This document shows, piece after piece, positions 12,401 through 25,735 of a stretch of DNA of 64,000 bases. Source of the stretch: Epinephelus fuscoguttatus (Eukaryota; Chordata; Actinopteri; Perciformes; Serranidae); contig NC_064758.1 of the NCBI RefSeq assembly GCF_011397635.1, positions 20,705,013-20,769,012 of the forward strand, in the 5' to 3' direction. The notes beneath the pieces were generated by a model. The model did not search any database. It saw only the letters and a program-made list of their open reading frames with translations, and was not told where the DNA came from. How positions within the stretch are numbered: position 1 is the first letter of the stretch; each line of letters begins with the position of its first letter. Both the position numbers and the translations under genes were made by a program.

Positions 12401-15400
12401 AAACAAGGTGGGATCTTCCTCATGCGTCGCAGACTCACATCCTGCGTCGAAAACCATTTTCAGGCTGACGATTAAGTCTGCTAAACCTCAGTTAGCTTTA
12501 GTCATGTGAGATCAATTGACCGTTTGTGTGAGTGTGTTTGTGTGTGAATGGAAGCCTGTTTCTCCAAAACAAATCGCATCCATATGGCCTCCCAAATGCG
12601 CGGGGACAAATCAAAATGTCTCTGAAAAGCCAATTATTAATGCTGAAGCGGTGCTTTTTCTGAGGGCAAGTAAAGACAACAAAGTGTGATTTAGGAACCA
12701 GAACCACATGGGCCGGGGCGATGATGCTTACAGAGGAAGTTCCAACAACAAACTATTAGCAGCTGTCAATATGGCAGAGTGTGAAGCCCATATGAGCCGC
12801 GCTTTGTCTCTAAACGGGTTATATATGACTTCAATACAGAACTGCTCCATATGATTTTCTTCATACGCTATTGCAAGGCCATAACAATAGAGCCACCATT
12901 GGGGGAGCCAAATCTGCTAATGTTTGGTGGTGCCCCCATAAAGAAATTAAAATTCTGAAAATTAATCTCCTAATTAATTATTTTTTCATCATAAACAAGT
13001 AAACTATACAAATATGCAATAAATGAAAGTTACTACTGTTCACATAAAGTACACATGCAGGGCAACATAAGTGACGCTTATTGTAACACAAATATTACAC
13101 TCTAGTTTTCTACTTTTTAACACATTTAAAAGTAATGAAGTAGAAAGACAGCACAGCGTTTGGCAGTACCCACCCACAGCAGTCGAGCAACAGCTTTTGC
13201 AAGGGTACGGCAACACCACTTGGACAAACCACATGTAGAACTGCAGTACACCCTAATACTAGAACCACTACTAATAATAATCTTACTCAGAATAATGATT
13301 ACACTTGCTTTTGATTATTTCAGACAGCACATGTGGTTGTCTGTTGTGGCATTACATTTTTTAAAATATATTTTTGTCAATATCTTTGGGGCATGGGTGT
13401 GTGTGTGTGTGTGTAAACATATTTTAAACATATTTGAATATTGAGGGCGGGAGGATGTGTCCTCCCCCATATGTATTACAAACACTGCCTTACTCTTTTC
13501 AATTCTGTGTGCGCTGCTGCAAATACTTTTCATGTTTTCATTCCCTCTCTGTTATTTTTAATGACACCTTTTATGTTTTATCACATTACACCAATAAAAA
13601 AGAAGTAAGCAATATGAGCAAAATGGAATTGTTTTGATATTGCTATCCTGCCGCCAACCTCTCAAATAAAACGGAACATAAGTGTCTTTGATTGTGCTTA
13701 TCTAAAACAGTTAGACTCACTATAATGTTGCTACTTGTGCAGAAATCAGGTAAATGATACCGTGTATGCTGCTTAAAAAGGATTTGCAAACCATTTGGCC
13801 TGACTGCTCTTCATATTACCTTAATGTCTCCCAAAAGGCCAAAGCCAAGAATGAATTATTGATAGCCATCATATGGATCGCACGCTGTGGCTCCACATGC
13901 CTATTAGAGGGTTTTGTTCATTCATTTACGCTAGCTTGGACTGCTGCCTTGAACGACGCATCACTCTTCTTCTTTTACTTTTATCCATTAGCTGTTAACA
14001 ATAACTGACTTTATGCAGGTTGCTGAGTTTCCAGCAAACAGTGAAAACAAAGTAACATTGTGGGGAATCATTTGCATGCTCTGTGGTGTGCTGAGGCTGT
14101 ACTTCACTGCCTGTAATTTGACCTTTGACGTCTCTGGTTAGCCTGCAGTCCATTTAGGCTCTCCTCCATTTCTGCATGGAAATTGGAAAAGGGGGAAGAC
14201 AAACACTTTCTGGTGAAACGATAGTTGGGATGATGATAATTGCTAAGTTTAAAAAACAGAAATCTAATTGTGCGGATCCCCCCGGAGACTAATATTGCAC
14301 TATCTTATAAAAGGCCGGCAGTATCCCAGCTATGATTTATTGCAGAATTCCAGTCATTTTCAATACATTATAGTTTCCAAATTGTGTTTAAATTGAGTGT
14401 AGAGGAGAAAAGGCCATTAGGAGATGCAGAAATGAAGATTATATTTAAATATTCATGCACTCGGTACCTTATTATTGAATCTGTACACTAACAAAATCAA
14501 TATTAAGTGCAGTTTGACATAAATTTATTTATGAATTTCGACTTTCTAAGTACTCACGTTTTTTCACTCAAAAAAGGATGAGTATAATGCTGTAATGATA
14601 TCAAAACAGTGTGTCAGGGTGCATTAGTCTGGGAGTTTATGAACCCGCACATAAAAACTCAGGAGCGTCCCTGTAGAAGTGCTTACTAGGCAGAAATGTC
14701 GCTTTTTACAAACATCAGTCATTTTACAGCCCTGTATCACGGGGCGCTCCTCAGCTGTGGGTGATAGTTAGAGAAAGATGCAGTCATCTTGTTTGTCCTA
14801 AATGAGATCTTTGCAGTAAGCCTACTTGTATTAAGGCCTGGGAGTGGGACTGTGTAACATTTAATTAAAATGGATGTCTCTCGTTGTGCCTAACCTGTCC
14901 CCCTAACTCCTTCTTGTTTCCAGGCCATGTCTTTGTTTAGACAACAGCCCAATGTGACACTTATGACATGAGGACGCTGTGGTTCAGAGGATTTTCTTGT
15001 TGCATGAGTCTTAATACAGCAGCATAAAATATCATGTGATTGGCTGTCCCTTGCTGAAAGCCTCAAGGAGAATTATAAATATACTGCCAGTAATAAAATA
15101 TCAATGTCTTTTCTTTTTATATTGTATTGTGTCACCCAGAGCACGGGAAAGTTTCTCATTCATATCACACATGCCTTGTGCACACGTGTGTGGATACTGT
15201 TAAAAATATAATTAATTTCCACGAGTTTTTAAAACAGTTTCTCCTCCTTTTGTTTTTTATAGAAATGTGAGCAAAGTTAAAAGGCTCTTTATTGGAGGAG
15301 CCACATCTCTGGACACAAGATGATGCCATAAAAGCAGGAAGGCATGGAAAAGCAAAACATCAATCTGAACTAAGAGGGGGGAAGCAATAAATCAGAGAAT

Positions 15401-16335
15401 CATAGCCTCCTGCCCCGCCTTTAAAATCATTTAAACAGATTCAAAAAGCCTGATTCTGCTCCAGTTTGTCTGTAAGCACCCTTATAAAGCCTTTATGTGC
15501 CTTACACACAGAGGATAAAACCACGAAACCTTATTGAGACACAGAAAAATGATGCCCTGTTCCCGGGAAGTGGATGCTTTAAACGCTAGTATCGGTATTG
15601 GGATCACAGAGCGGAGATGAGTAAGTAAGGATCAAGGAAGTCGTCCATCCAAAGCATTCCTCTAATATGTTTTACAAACCTTTTCAGGTCTCTGTTTCAG
15701 CGTCAAGGTCCGCTCACAGCCACAGTTATATGAGTTTATCAGATGCTAAGTACATCTACAATATTACAGTTTCCTCATTTACCTATTTAGAAACCTATCT
15801 GCTGTTCTCAACTCAGTGGATAAGGATATAAGTGCGTATCAATCAGTGTAGAAGACCTTCTCTTGAGCCACATCATGTATGTGTCCGTGTGATGTAATAT
15901 TACTTAAGCTTAAAGAGAAAGGTCCTGATTTATAAAGCTGTATGTGATCTAATTTATATCCATGGCAGAAATCAGCCTGTTGAAGTACATGAGATAGATA
16001 AAAGCATCAGAAACATGACCTGCTACAATAGGGCAGCCTGTAAAAACTTCATGTCCTGTCCTTTTTTTTTTTTTTTTTTAAACCTATCTCCATAGAGCGA
16101 ACACAAAGTACTGGCAAACATGTGTAGAGGAAAAGGAAACTCCAGCACACTGCAGATCTGTGTGTCCACAGTTAGCTGAGGAAAAAAAAAGTTTTGGACT
16201 GCAAATGATCTGAGTGAGAAAAGACAAAAAAAACAGACAGAAGAGAGAGGATTGTATGGAAAGAGAAGCCTGCTCTCCTTAGATGGATATACCTGCTCCT
16301 AAAGACTTGCATGACAAATACAAATTCAGTTTTTC
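9481..16335. other. Long gene-free interval, repeat-poor
   Basis: No exon with coherent splice sites and no protein family was recognised in either strand. Interspersed repeats are nearly absent from about 9.8 to 16.3 kb, in contrast to both flanks. Simple sequence is limited to a G-rich tract at 11.2 kb, a short GT run near 13.40 kb and T18 at 16062-16079. The low transposon load is what a region under non-coding constraint, such as a developmental-gene desert, would show; that reading is inference. Confidence 0.5.
11208..11244 (+). repeat. G-rich GGT/GGA tract
   Basis: The tract is purine-rich with repeated GGT and GGA triplets and three runs of four or more G. It could in principle form a G-quadruplex. 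A similar tract occurs at 22541-22586. No gene context gives it a role. Confidence 0.6.
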
Positions 16336-16339
16336 TCAG

Positions 16340-16470
16340 AATCAGCAGTGGTGTAAAGTAACTCAGTAAAATTTCCTCAAGTGCTGTACTTACATACAAT
16401 TTTGAGGTACTTTACTTGACTATTTCCATTTTTTGCTACTTCATAGTGTGCTACTCAACTTCTGCAAACA
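16340..16470 (+). repeat. Fragment of the GTGGTG(T/G)AAAGTA repeat
   Basis: The stretch begins CAGTGGTGTAAAGTAACT and continues with CTCAAGTGCTGTACTTAC and TTTTGAGGTACTTTACTTGA. This is a common teleost interspersed repeat; related pieces occur at 34574-35722 and 60414-60480 in this window. It is non-coding. Confidence 0.65.
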
Positions 16471-16599
16471 CTGCAAACATCTTCATGTTACCAACTAACT
16501 TGTGTCCATATTATTGACCTCTGTAAGTAAGTAGTAAGTAGTAATTTCCTTGAACTTATAGGCCTAGAGGTCAATAATAGTATGTCGTCTTAATTATTA

Positions 16600-18160
16600 A
16601 ACAACCATCATTGGTGATCTTCAGATCAGATCATATTCACGGACGAGGAAATGAATTTAAGGTTTATTCACATAACGTTTATTTGCGTAATGTTATTTAA
16701 ATGTAAAAAAAAATTAAAATAAAATAAATAAATAAAAAGCCGCAAGTAACGTTAGCTGACATTCGGAAGCCTAATGCTTGATTAAGGAAAGAAAAAAGCA
16801 TTTTTTTTTTTCAATGGCAACTTTTCTCAGATTTCTGAGATAATAATCTTTTTAATTCAATTTTTTTTTAATGTAAATGTGTGACGCTTTTGTACTTACG
16901 TAACGTTAACTTGCTAACTTACCATTAGATGAGTCAACTGTAGCTAACATTATGTGGCTAATTCAAGTGGCAGAGCGCGCTGGTACCCATGATCAAAACA
17001 GTTATACTAAAAATAAATTTATGAGCATGCTGAATGGTCTTGTAACGTTGTAATGTTAACACACACATTAGCTCGGTGGCTGGCATTATATGCTTGTCAG
17101 AGTAGCACAAGCTGAATCAATATTGAAATATCATTTCAATAAATTAGGTCATAACCTCCATCACTGTGTTTCCAGTGTTGCTGACTCTTTTCCGATAAAA
17201 GTAGCTAGCACTAGCTCCAAAAGTCGCTGGCAAAAAAGGAAAAATCACCAGATGATGTCATAAGCTCATTTGCATATTGGCAACATCATCGCCCATTTAT
17301 GGAAGCATTAAAACTTTGTAGTAAAGTTGAGCAACTAAGGGAGACGTATAGTTACAGGCACATTCCGTTTGTAGCGTACACGAAACACCCCTACAAACCA
17401 TGCCCACCACTAGTACAAGATAAACTCACCAACACGACAGCTATCTGAACCCTGCTACAATGCTACACTGTAGTGAACAAATGAGACCAAATGCAGCAAT
17501 AATCCATAATGAATTAAGACGTGATTCACTTCATATGTAACGAGATGTAACCCTTCCTTTTACCCTTAACCACCTGTCTTTTAACGTAATACTTCATAGC
17601 TAACGTTAGCTAACCGCTAACTTGGCATTAGCAAAGTAACAAGATGTAACCCTTCCTTTTACCCTTATCCTAACCTTAACCACCTCTCTTTTAACGTAAT
17701 ACTTAATAGTTAACGTTAGCTAATCACCAACTTAGCATTAGCACAAGATGTAGCCTTCCCATTGCTCTTATCCTAACCTTAACCACCCCTCTTTTAATGT
17801 AATACTTTATACTTAACTAATCACTGACTTAGCAATTTCATCAGGACTTACACTTCCAGGCCAAGGAGCTAAGGGGGCTGACTGTAGACTGATGTGTAGG
17901 TTAAGGTGGGTGACCCATGTAGCTAGAGAGCAGGTCACGTGGCTGCTCCAGCTGCAGTTATACCTACTCGGAGTAAAGAGGATATGACGCCACTGAACGC
18001 ATTGTTACGTTGATTAAAATTTAAGATTTCTCTAACATTAAACATTGTTGGAAACATTTGGGATTATTTCAGTTCACAACTCCACTAAATAGACTATAAC
18101 ATAGGTGTACTTGTTTTAAGACATTTTAAAACAGAAATGTTTCATATTATACCTTCAAAT
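16600..18160. mobile_element. Composite old transposon, copy 2
   Basis: This is the counterpart of 2950-5605. Its left end carries CATATTCACGGACGAGGAA and GTAACGTTAGCTGACATT. Its right end carries GAACGCATTGTTACGTTGA and GAAATGTTTCATATTATACC. Reading the right end in reverse complement gives TTTTAATCAACGTAACAATG, which parallels the left-end TTTATTCACATAACG, so the ends are weakly inverted repeats. The interior holds the three-unit tandem repeat at 17539-17838. No transposase was recognised. Confidence 0.45.
17539..17838 (+). repeat. Tandem repeat, three units of about 100 bp
   Basis: Three successive units each start near AAGATGTAACCCTTCC (17543, 17642, 17746; spacing 99 and 104 bases). Each contains TTAACCACC, TCTTTTAACGTAATACTT and, in the first two units, TTAACGTTAGCTAA or a close variant. 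The third unit is the most diverged. The array lies inside the old element at 16600-18160. Confidence 0.8.
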
Positions 18161-21100
18161 TAATTAAAATAAATCTGCCATCACAGTGAGATGAAGAAGT
18201 TTTATTAATGTCTGCCGTCTTTCTTCTTTTCACCATTCTTACATATGGTGTATTTTCACACTGCGGTATTTGACTCAATTAAAAGATCTGAATACTTCCT
18301 CTACTTCCACTGAGAGTCATCAGCAGAAATTTCATTGTAAGGTATATCTTTAGCTTACCTGCTAACAAAGACAACATCTTGTCTGTCTAACGCTTACATA
18401 GGGTAGTCTTACCAAAATAATCAGCGTACATGGGATGTGTTCAGCTCTGGATGGTTGGATAAAACATGAAAATAACTACTCTCCTGTTACTGTAAATATT
18501 TTAAAGGATAAAGGTTCATATATGTTTTGTAGCTCAGGATAGTGCAGCCAGAGATTGCGTCTTTTGTTTCCTGGCATTTACTGAGGTGACAGAAAGGTGA
18601 TGATTTATGTAAGAAGGGATTGGAAATGTATATTATACGAGTCCACATTACGCCTTCAAAGCTGTTAAGATCCGGTAAAATGTCGTGAATCAGGTGACAG
18701 TAAGAAATAGTCCTCAGAAGGAAAAATGGTGTTAGAGTGTGAATAAGAGCTCAGTGTGTTAAACCTGATGCTTCGACAAAAATAGATTTTTCTGCATTCC
18801 AGAGATCTGAGACAAATACGATCTGATAATAAGGTAATAACTGTGTAGCTTAACTAAAATGTGCAAATTGTTAATGAGGGGTGAATACTTTGAGAGCAGC
18901 TGTAGCAGCTTATTATCAGCCAGACTGTACGAGGGGGAAACTGTTTGGAACCAAACACATTCGGTTCACAGCCAAGTTCATTTTTTGCCAGAATATCTAT
19001 TTTAGACAGTCAACGATTGAGGTTAGTTGAGACATTTTGAGTGAAAGTGGTTTTTATTGTGTTGCAGATGAAGACGGCAAAGTGTTTTTCAATGGCTCCG
19101 ATGTGTCCTCTGTCTGTTTCAACCCTTCAGTCCTCTTTCATCCCTGTTCACCCAAGAAATGGAATCATAAAAACCATTCATGCTAAATGAAAAAGGGCAT
19201 CATAAAGCTGCATTACACTGGAGTACACTCCTCTGCACCTTCCATCCTTATCAATATCACCCTTCGTCTCCTCGTGCATCTCTCTTCCCCCTCTTGAAAC
19301 AAAGCATAAAAGCCTTAGAAAGAGGCACAGTCTGTCATTCCTGTAATATAAGATAAAAGTCTTTAAAAGCTAAAGGCCCATGTTGTTTTTTTTCCCCCCT
19401 CCTTCGAGCCGGCAGTCTTTAAGACTGCTCCTCAGGATTAGCAGCACGGAGAACTATATATTATTTGCAGAAGAGCTTAGTGAGCAGAGTCTAAGCCCTA
19501 TACATATAAGTCAATTTATATTAGAATTTCCATACATGCATTTTCTTGTTACCGTCAATATGCAAAAATGGTACTTACTAACAAATAATGCATAATGTAC
19601 CAGAGGCAGGGCATCAATAACTGCATTTGAGCTTTAAAAGAAAATGCAAAAAGGCAGAGCATAAAGATGTGTTGCGTATGAAATATACAGCACATTAAAC
19701 ACGAAAACGTCAAAAATATAAAGATGGCTCTTTGCTCAGGAGACAGCAAGTCATTTATCTATAAAGAGGAGGAGGAAATAAAAAGCTTCCATCCCCGAGC
19801 TCTTGTGTATTTCATTTACTAACAAAGTCAGGTTATCTGCTAGCAGACAACTCTCTTCCTCCTGCCAGACCTCCACCCTCCATCAGAGAAGAAGACACTG
19901 GAGGAAGAGGAAGACATTTACATTTCTCATCATCTAAGCTTTTAATTTAAATGCAAAAAATTCTATTTTCCAGCTAATTTAATCATCCATTGAGGGTAAA
20001 AACACATCATTTGGTCCTAAAAAGGAATCTGTCTCTTATTTAAGATCCATGGAGGGAAAAAAGCAGCAGTTACTTAAAGAGCAGCAGTTTGGGAAAGCAC
20101 TCTTGAATACAAAACCTGTCAATGTACACCTCCTTCGGGCACTTTGGTACACCACATAACACATGTTCCTCTCTGCTGGCTGGCTCAGAGTGGAGAGGAT
20201 GCTGTGTAGTTTTGTGGTGAGGTGTACTGTTGCTTCTGTTGCATTTTCTCCCACTGGTTTGACATTCAAGATCGCTCAATTATGTATGAACGGCAAGCAA
20301 TATCCTTTACCATCAGGCCCCAATGTAACATATTTCATTTTCAAGGGCTGCAGAGCACAATCAGACCCTCTGTGTAATTACGACTTATTAAAAATGATTC
20401 CAAATTATCAGCGGATCTGTGGGCTGGTGTCTGGGTCCAAACTGAGAGCTGTTGCACTGTATTACTCGCAGAATAACTTCCCATGGGTGGACAGTCTGTC
20501 AACAAAGATCCCTGTCCTTAGATCACTGAACACTACAAATTAATTAAAGGAAAATCACAACCATCATTGAATTTGTATATATATGCAACATAAAGTGACA
20601 AGGAGCACCTATGGAAAGTGGGCTGTTTTTTTTTTTTTTTTTTTGCTCTGAAGAAATTAGTGGCTTTCGGGAATACGCATTATTGGAAAGCCACCCACAA
20701 TGACTTGTTGCAATACACTTTAAGCACTTTCGTGACTAGTTTTCGCTCCCTATACACAGTCTCATAATGAGAAAACACAGTTCAGCAGAGAAAAGACATC
20801 TCAAACAGCATGTTTACCCTTCACACAACATGGAGGAATTAAAAATGGATGAGCGCCCCATCCATTATTTCAACCTCCAAATGGCAAAATCTGTATAAAG
20901 CTCTGAGTATCCGTCTGGGTGAAAATAAATAAATCAAATATGCACTTCAGCGTTTCCTGCTCTTTTTCTGCGCAGTATACAGTGCCGTGTTTGTGGAGGG
21001 CACATCCTGCTCTTGAAAACATGATGAGCTTTTTTTAACGTATATAAATAAACCAAGAGTTTTCAATTAGCTTTCTCATCTTTTCTGTTAATTCAAATGA

Positions 21101-22540
21101 TTTTGTCACTTTTCCGGGGCAGTGCATATAATATTTAGACTACTCTCATACTTCTCCCAGCCCCTTTCTCCCAGCTGAATTCCCCCTATCTGAAGTATTC
21201 TAATTTGCGAACACAGTGGTGTCAGAAGTGATTTTGCTGCAAAGTCACTAATTATATGCAACATCAATGCGATGTGGGGAAAACGTTAAAAATTTAGCAT
21301 CACAAGACAAATGGAAAAATGCGTGCTGAAACAAGGAAAAGAAGCACTAACATTCACAGTTTTTCAATGAATAATACATGTTTTTTTTCTTCCTTTGCTT
21401 CACATGGATTCGCCCAGACTGGCTTCAGTGTCACTCTCATCTTTATATCCTAACAAAAAAAAAATGTGTTCATGACTTTTTACATGCAGCATTGCTGTTT
21501 GCATCCACTCATTAAAGGTATTGTTGACTATATGAGGCATTGTTCTATGGGCTGATTTCATTAGCAGCCTGTGTGTGTACAGATCCTGGAAAAACAATAG
21601 GAGGAAAAATAAAAGAGAATCATGAGTTGAGTAGACTATAGCATGTACATTTCAAACTAATTTCTGCATGTGATACGCATGGTTTTCCCCCCTCAGCATG
21701 AAAACAAGTAATTAAAAAAAAGTGCTGGAAACTCTTTTCACTCCTGCAATGTGAGAAATGAGAATTAAATCATATTTAAAGGGGGTTTGAGCATTTTCGG
21801 CTAATTCTCTTTACAGAAGAACAACGTTACAGATAATATCAACTAGCTTGCAATTACCTCACCTGTCTGCAACAAGACTGAACTAAAGTATTAGAGCCTG
21901 TGGTTTATTGTGGCTCCCCAGCCGCTCACTAAATGGCAGCCACGTGTGCCGTATAAAGGTGCAAAAGGAGGTAGATAAACTGTTGGTGCATCCAGTTGAT
22001 AGCAGCTAACATGACCTGCCCTCTGAACTCGGTTGACACACTGGGTCAGTGTGGGACCGACAAACAACTTTGTTTTATTTTGAAGGTATTTTCATGGCTC
22101 CCTTTACACAGTAATTATATTCCAAATCATTATGCGTTGTAAAGTCTATTGACCCCTTGTAAACTTATATTTACCAAGCCGGAACAGTTAATGAAATAGT
22201 CTTTTAATTAGCACTCCTCTTAAGGGTGGGACTTCTGAAGGTGTCCCTGTTTTGTTTTGGCTTTGTGGTTGACTGAAGGGTGCAGATCCACTGTTCTGAG
22301 ATAAAACAGTAATATCTTAATTAAGACGTGCCGTTTAACTGTTAACAGTCAAAGTCGGCGCCGCCGTATGTACCTCTGTGCCAGGGGCGGCACCTGCAGT
22401 ACAGGAATATTCACCGCACTATGAATCAATAAAACAATATCATAATTTCTTCTTTTGTTGTTTTGTTTTTTTAGGGCCAGGTCGTTTTTCAAGCTTGACT
22501 GATTGAAAGTGGTCTGACTACTCAAGGTAACAACTGGAGA
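18161..22540. other. Gene-free interval
   Basis: No gene is supported. The longest open frame (20163-20543, +, 126 codons) lacks recognisable domains and overlaps an open frame on the other strand, as expected of chance. T19 lies at 20626-20644. About 20.8-22.4 kb is free of obvious repeats. Confidence 0.5.
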
Positions 22541-22586
22541 GGGGGTGGTGGTTGTGGCGGTGGTGGTGGTGGTGGTGAGGGGGGGT
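22541..22586 (+). repeat. GGT microsatellite with flanking G runs
   Basis: A run of GGT triplets is flanked by G5 on the left and G7 on the right, with one GTT interruption. On the opposite strand it makes the His-rich stretch of a spurious frame. It could form a G-quadruplex. Confidence 0.75.
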
Positions 22587-24584
22587 TCTTTGCTGCTTGT
22601 ATAATGCAGTCTTTGGCAGGCTCTCTCTTTGTATTAGATACATTAGGACGGAAATGTGCACTAACTTAAAAATGCTCATGTGAAAAAACATGGAATGTAT
22701 TAAATTAATGGTCTCTTTTGCCTCAGGGCAGTAATGAAAAGGGACCCCCAATGAGTTCATTTTTCACGGCTTTGGTTATGCATTCAACACTCTAATTGAA
22801 TTTCAATGTAAGTTTTACAAAGTCTTTATTACACTGACTCTTGATGTAAATTTCATGTGATCTATCGTGGGACTTCCACCCATTAAGTAATTTAATTGTG
22901 ACATGCACTTTCTACGCACCTCATGCTTTTATGCCTATTCCTCCTCATCTAAAATGTCAGTTTCCTCTATTATAGGCACTGTTTGTGTGGATTGAAGAAA
23001 GTAGTCTGCATATACTCTTGGCAACTTTCATGAGAACAGCTCCTTAAAAGGAGTAATTGCTCGTCTCCCCCGTGCTAAGACAGGGGACAGCACCCGACAG
23101 CTAGAGTATACTGGAGTATACACAAGTCACAAGGATTTGCAAGATGTTCGCAGATGACTGCACAGAGCACATTTTATCTGGGAAAAGTATATTATTAGAT
23201 TTATCCTGTGAAGAGGAAGAACACAGCTCTCAGAGTGAGTGAGTTTTCCAAATTTCTGCACAACATAAGCTTCTGAATAATCTGTGAAACACATTTTAAG
23301 TATACATCCAAACGAATTCAAGAGCATTTGCAAAGAAACAAAGGCAATATATTCAATGCTTTCTTTGTGCATGTGCTTGTGAAGTGTATTCTTAAATGCA
23401 ACCTGGGAGTCACTTTTCTCTGTCTCCATCTAGTGTTTCTGCCTGACGCCTCTTTTCTGAGCTTTCCAACATGCAGAGTATGAATAGAAGACCACCGCCT
23501 CCCTTTTCCTTTACCTTTTAAAAACAATTGGTCTAAAAACAACATTCACACACTAACAAGACGGAAATCTTAATCACAAACTGTATGTTTCTCATCAATA
23601 GCGTGTCTGTGTGGGCACACGTGTGAGCGTGCATGAGCCGTCTGAAACACTGAGGCTGAATTGACCTGATCATTAGAAGGGGGAAGAGGCTTGACCTGAT
23701 ATTTCCTCTGTTGTTTGGTCAGGAAAGGGACGTTATTGTAAAAGGCCTGTAAAGATAAATAACCTTGCCGTTTCCATGGCAAAGGCACAAACAGAGGCGG
23801 CCAAAGACAAAAGAGCACAGGACAATAAATCCAACACTGTCAATTTTGTTTAGTTTTCAGAGTGTTTTTGAGGGAAATATGGTCTCAAAACAAGTGGCTA
23901 CGTCTATTTTTCCACAGAGAAAGGGAAATTGGATCAGTTTTTTCTGCTTTTTCAAGTTTCATCTTGTACGTTACTTTCCAGGCCACGCCATCCTGATTGG
24001 TAATAGGAATATCTGACACCATATTTTGCCTTTGGATCAGGAAACTCCTTGTACAGCTGTATACATGTTTTTATAGCCTTTGAAAGAAAGGGTATTGTCT
24101 TTAAATTCCTAAGAATGCTTGTCCGGCCTTCAAATTTAAGTGGAAAACCATCCCAGGCACTGTTTTTTTACGAGCTGAACAATCACGAGCGAACAAGCAC
24201 ATTTGCCTTATTATGGAGGTCAGCTGGAGTTCAGGCCATTAGAACAAATCCAGGTCATCAACTTTTCTCATCATACAAGTGTACATTAAAGGGGATTTTA
24301 CACAAAGCACACTCTGTTTACAGGTGTTGGGAGCTTCTACTGCATATGTTAAAGAATGTGGTATAATGCTTTTTGTTGCTCCAGACAGAGCTGTTTTAAA
24401 TCTGATAAATGTCCTCAAGTGGTGTCATTGGAGTCAGTGTCAGTTTGAGCTGAAGACAAAAAGTTTGAACATGAAAAAAATGTAAGGAGGCAGAATTAGG
24501 GATTTTACCAGACCTCTGCAGCCCCACTCCTCATCTCTGCTTGAAGCTAGCGTCTCGTACGCATTAGCCGCTACTAGCATAACA
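22587..24584. other. Gene-free interval
   Basis: Several open frames of 68-105 codons overlap on both strands around 23.1-24.5 kb, but they conflict with each other and none has a family signature. Nothing else was recognised. Confidence 0.5.
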
Positions 24585-25735
24585 TGCCTAAATAACGGAT
24601 GTATAAAGTGAACTGAATACAGAGTTGGAGGTGGGGCCTCGTTCATTCATCCATATATATTTTTTTTAATTCCGAGGATGGAAAAGGCGTGACACTCCCT
24701 ATACTCTCCCTTTGATTAGCCGAAAGTTGCCTTTGTTAGTTGGATTGGTCAGGTACAGTCATGATGAATGAGACTGGTTATTTTTAAGTATGAGGAGTGA
24801 GACTGGTTAGAGTTGGGGTTAGAATATCACAGTAAACCAATCAGTGGCAGAGTAAGGCAGAATAGGACGGACCATGCATTCACCATTCTAGGAAAAAAAA
24901 CTTAGCATGAAGCCAAAAAAAAGGTTGGATTTCTGGGTATAAATGACTCATCTTCCAGATCAGTGGGTCCAGAGAGCAAGTGCACCAGCATTTCCTTTGC
25001 CTCCACTTCCTAGTCGCTCGGTCTTGGACTTGTTCACATAAATGATGTTTCATAATAACTCTGGATTTGGCTGTTGGTGAATTTTACAACTTTTAGAACA
25101 TATTGATTTAAATAGGGGCTATTTAATTGTTCTTACTGGGATAACGTATTCTCATAGAACAGTTTGTATGATATTCTATGAATTAGCACCCCAATAATGA
25201 TGTTATGTCCTTAATCTGCAGTCATGTAATTAATACAAAGGTCCGGAGGTTAGGCTCAGAAAAAGAAACATGGTTGGGTACCTTTTGGTTTAGGCTGGTA
25301 AAGTTACCAAAATTAGGGTAGGGCGTACCATAAATTATTAGAAGTTGACACTGTTCCGAACACGCTACTCCTGGGGAAAGTCCATGTTTCTGTGATCCTT
25401 CCATCACACCAACCAGCCTCCTTACAAGACCACTCAGGACTGCTTCCTTGTTTACTCCCATCAGCGCACTGATCACATGACTGTAGCCTCTCAGAGTACG
25501 TGGAATTTATACAGATTTGGGTGCATCACTTTTCGAAAACATACAACATAGAGCAGTTTGCGAGGACAGCTTTACTGCAAAGTTTATGTACCTAAAAAAA
25601 AAAAAAAAAAAAAAAATTAAATATAAAGAAATTATCCTCTGATTTACAAAAGTCTTTTTGGGCCTAACGACCTCCCGTAACAAATCCAGAAGTTGTAATT
25701 CCACGGTTTGGCCCCTAAGTCAAATCAAAGGTCCT
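24585..25735 (+). mobile_element. Family X copy c, split by a later insertion
   Basis: The left part (to about 25140) carries the family X blocks ATGAAGCCAAAAAAAAGG, CACATAAATGATGTTTCATA and ATTTGGCTGTTGGTGA. The right part (about 25620-25735) carries CTGATTTACAAAAGTCTTTT and GTTGTAATTCCACGGTTTGG. Aligned with copy b, the roughly 470 bases between them (25140-25610) have no counterpart and end in a 24-base A run at 25593-25616. That is consistent with insertion of a retroposed or short unrelated element. Confidence 0.55.

Noticed and set aside
20163..20543. 126-codon plus-strand open frame
   Set aside because: It has no domain, no splice partners and a low-quality composition, and it overlaps minus-strand frames of similar quality. 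Its length is within chance for this much sequence.
24049..24485. Two overlapping frames of 105 and 68 codons
   Set aside because: They conflict in frame, have no motif and sit beside a minus-strand frame of equal size.
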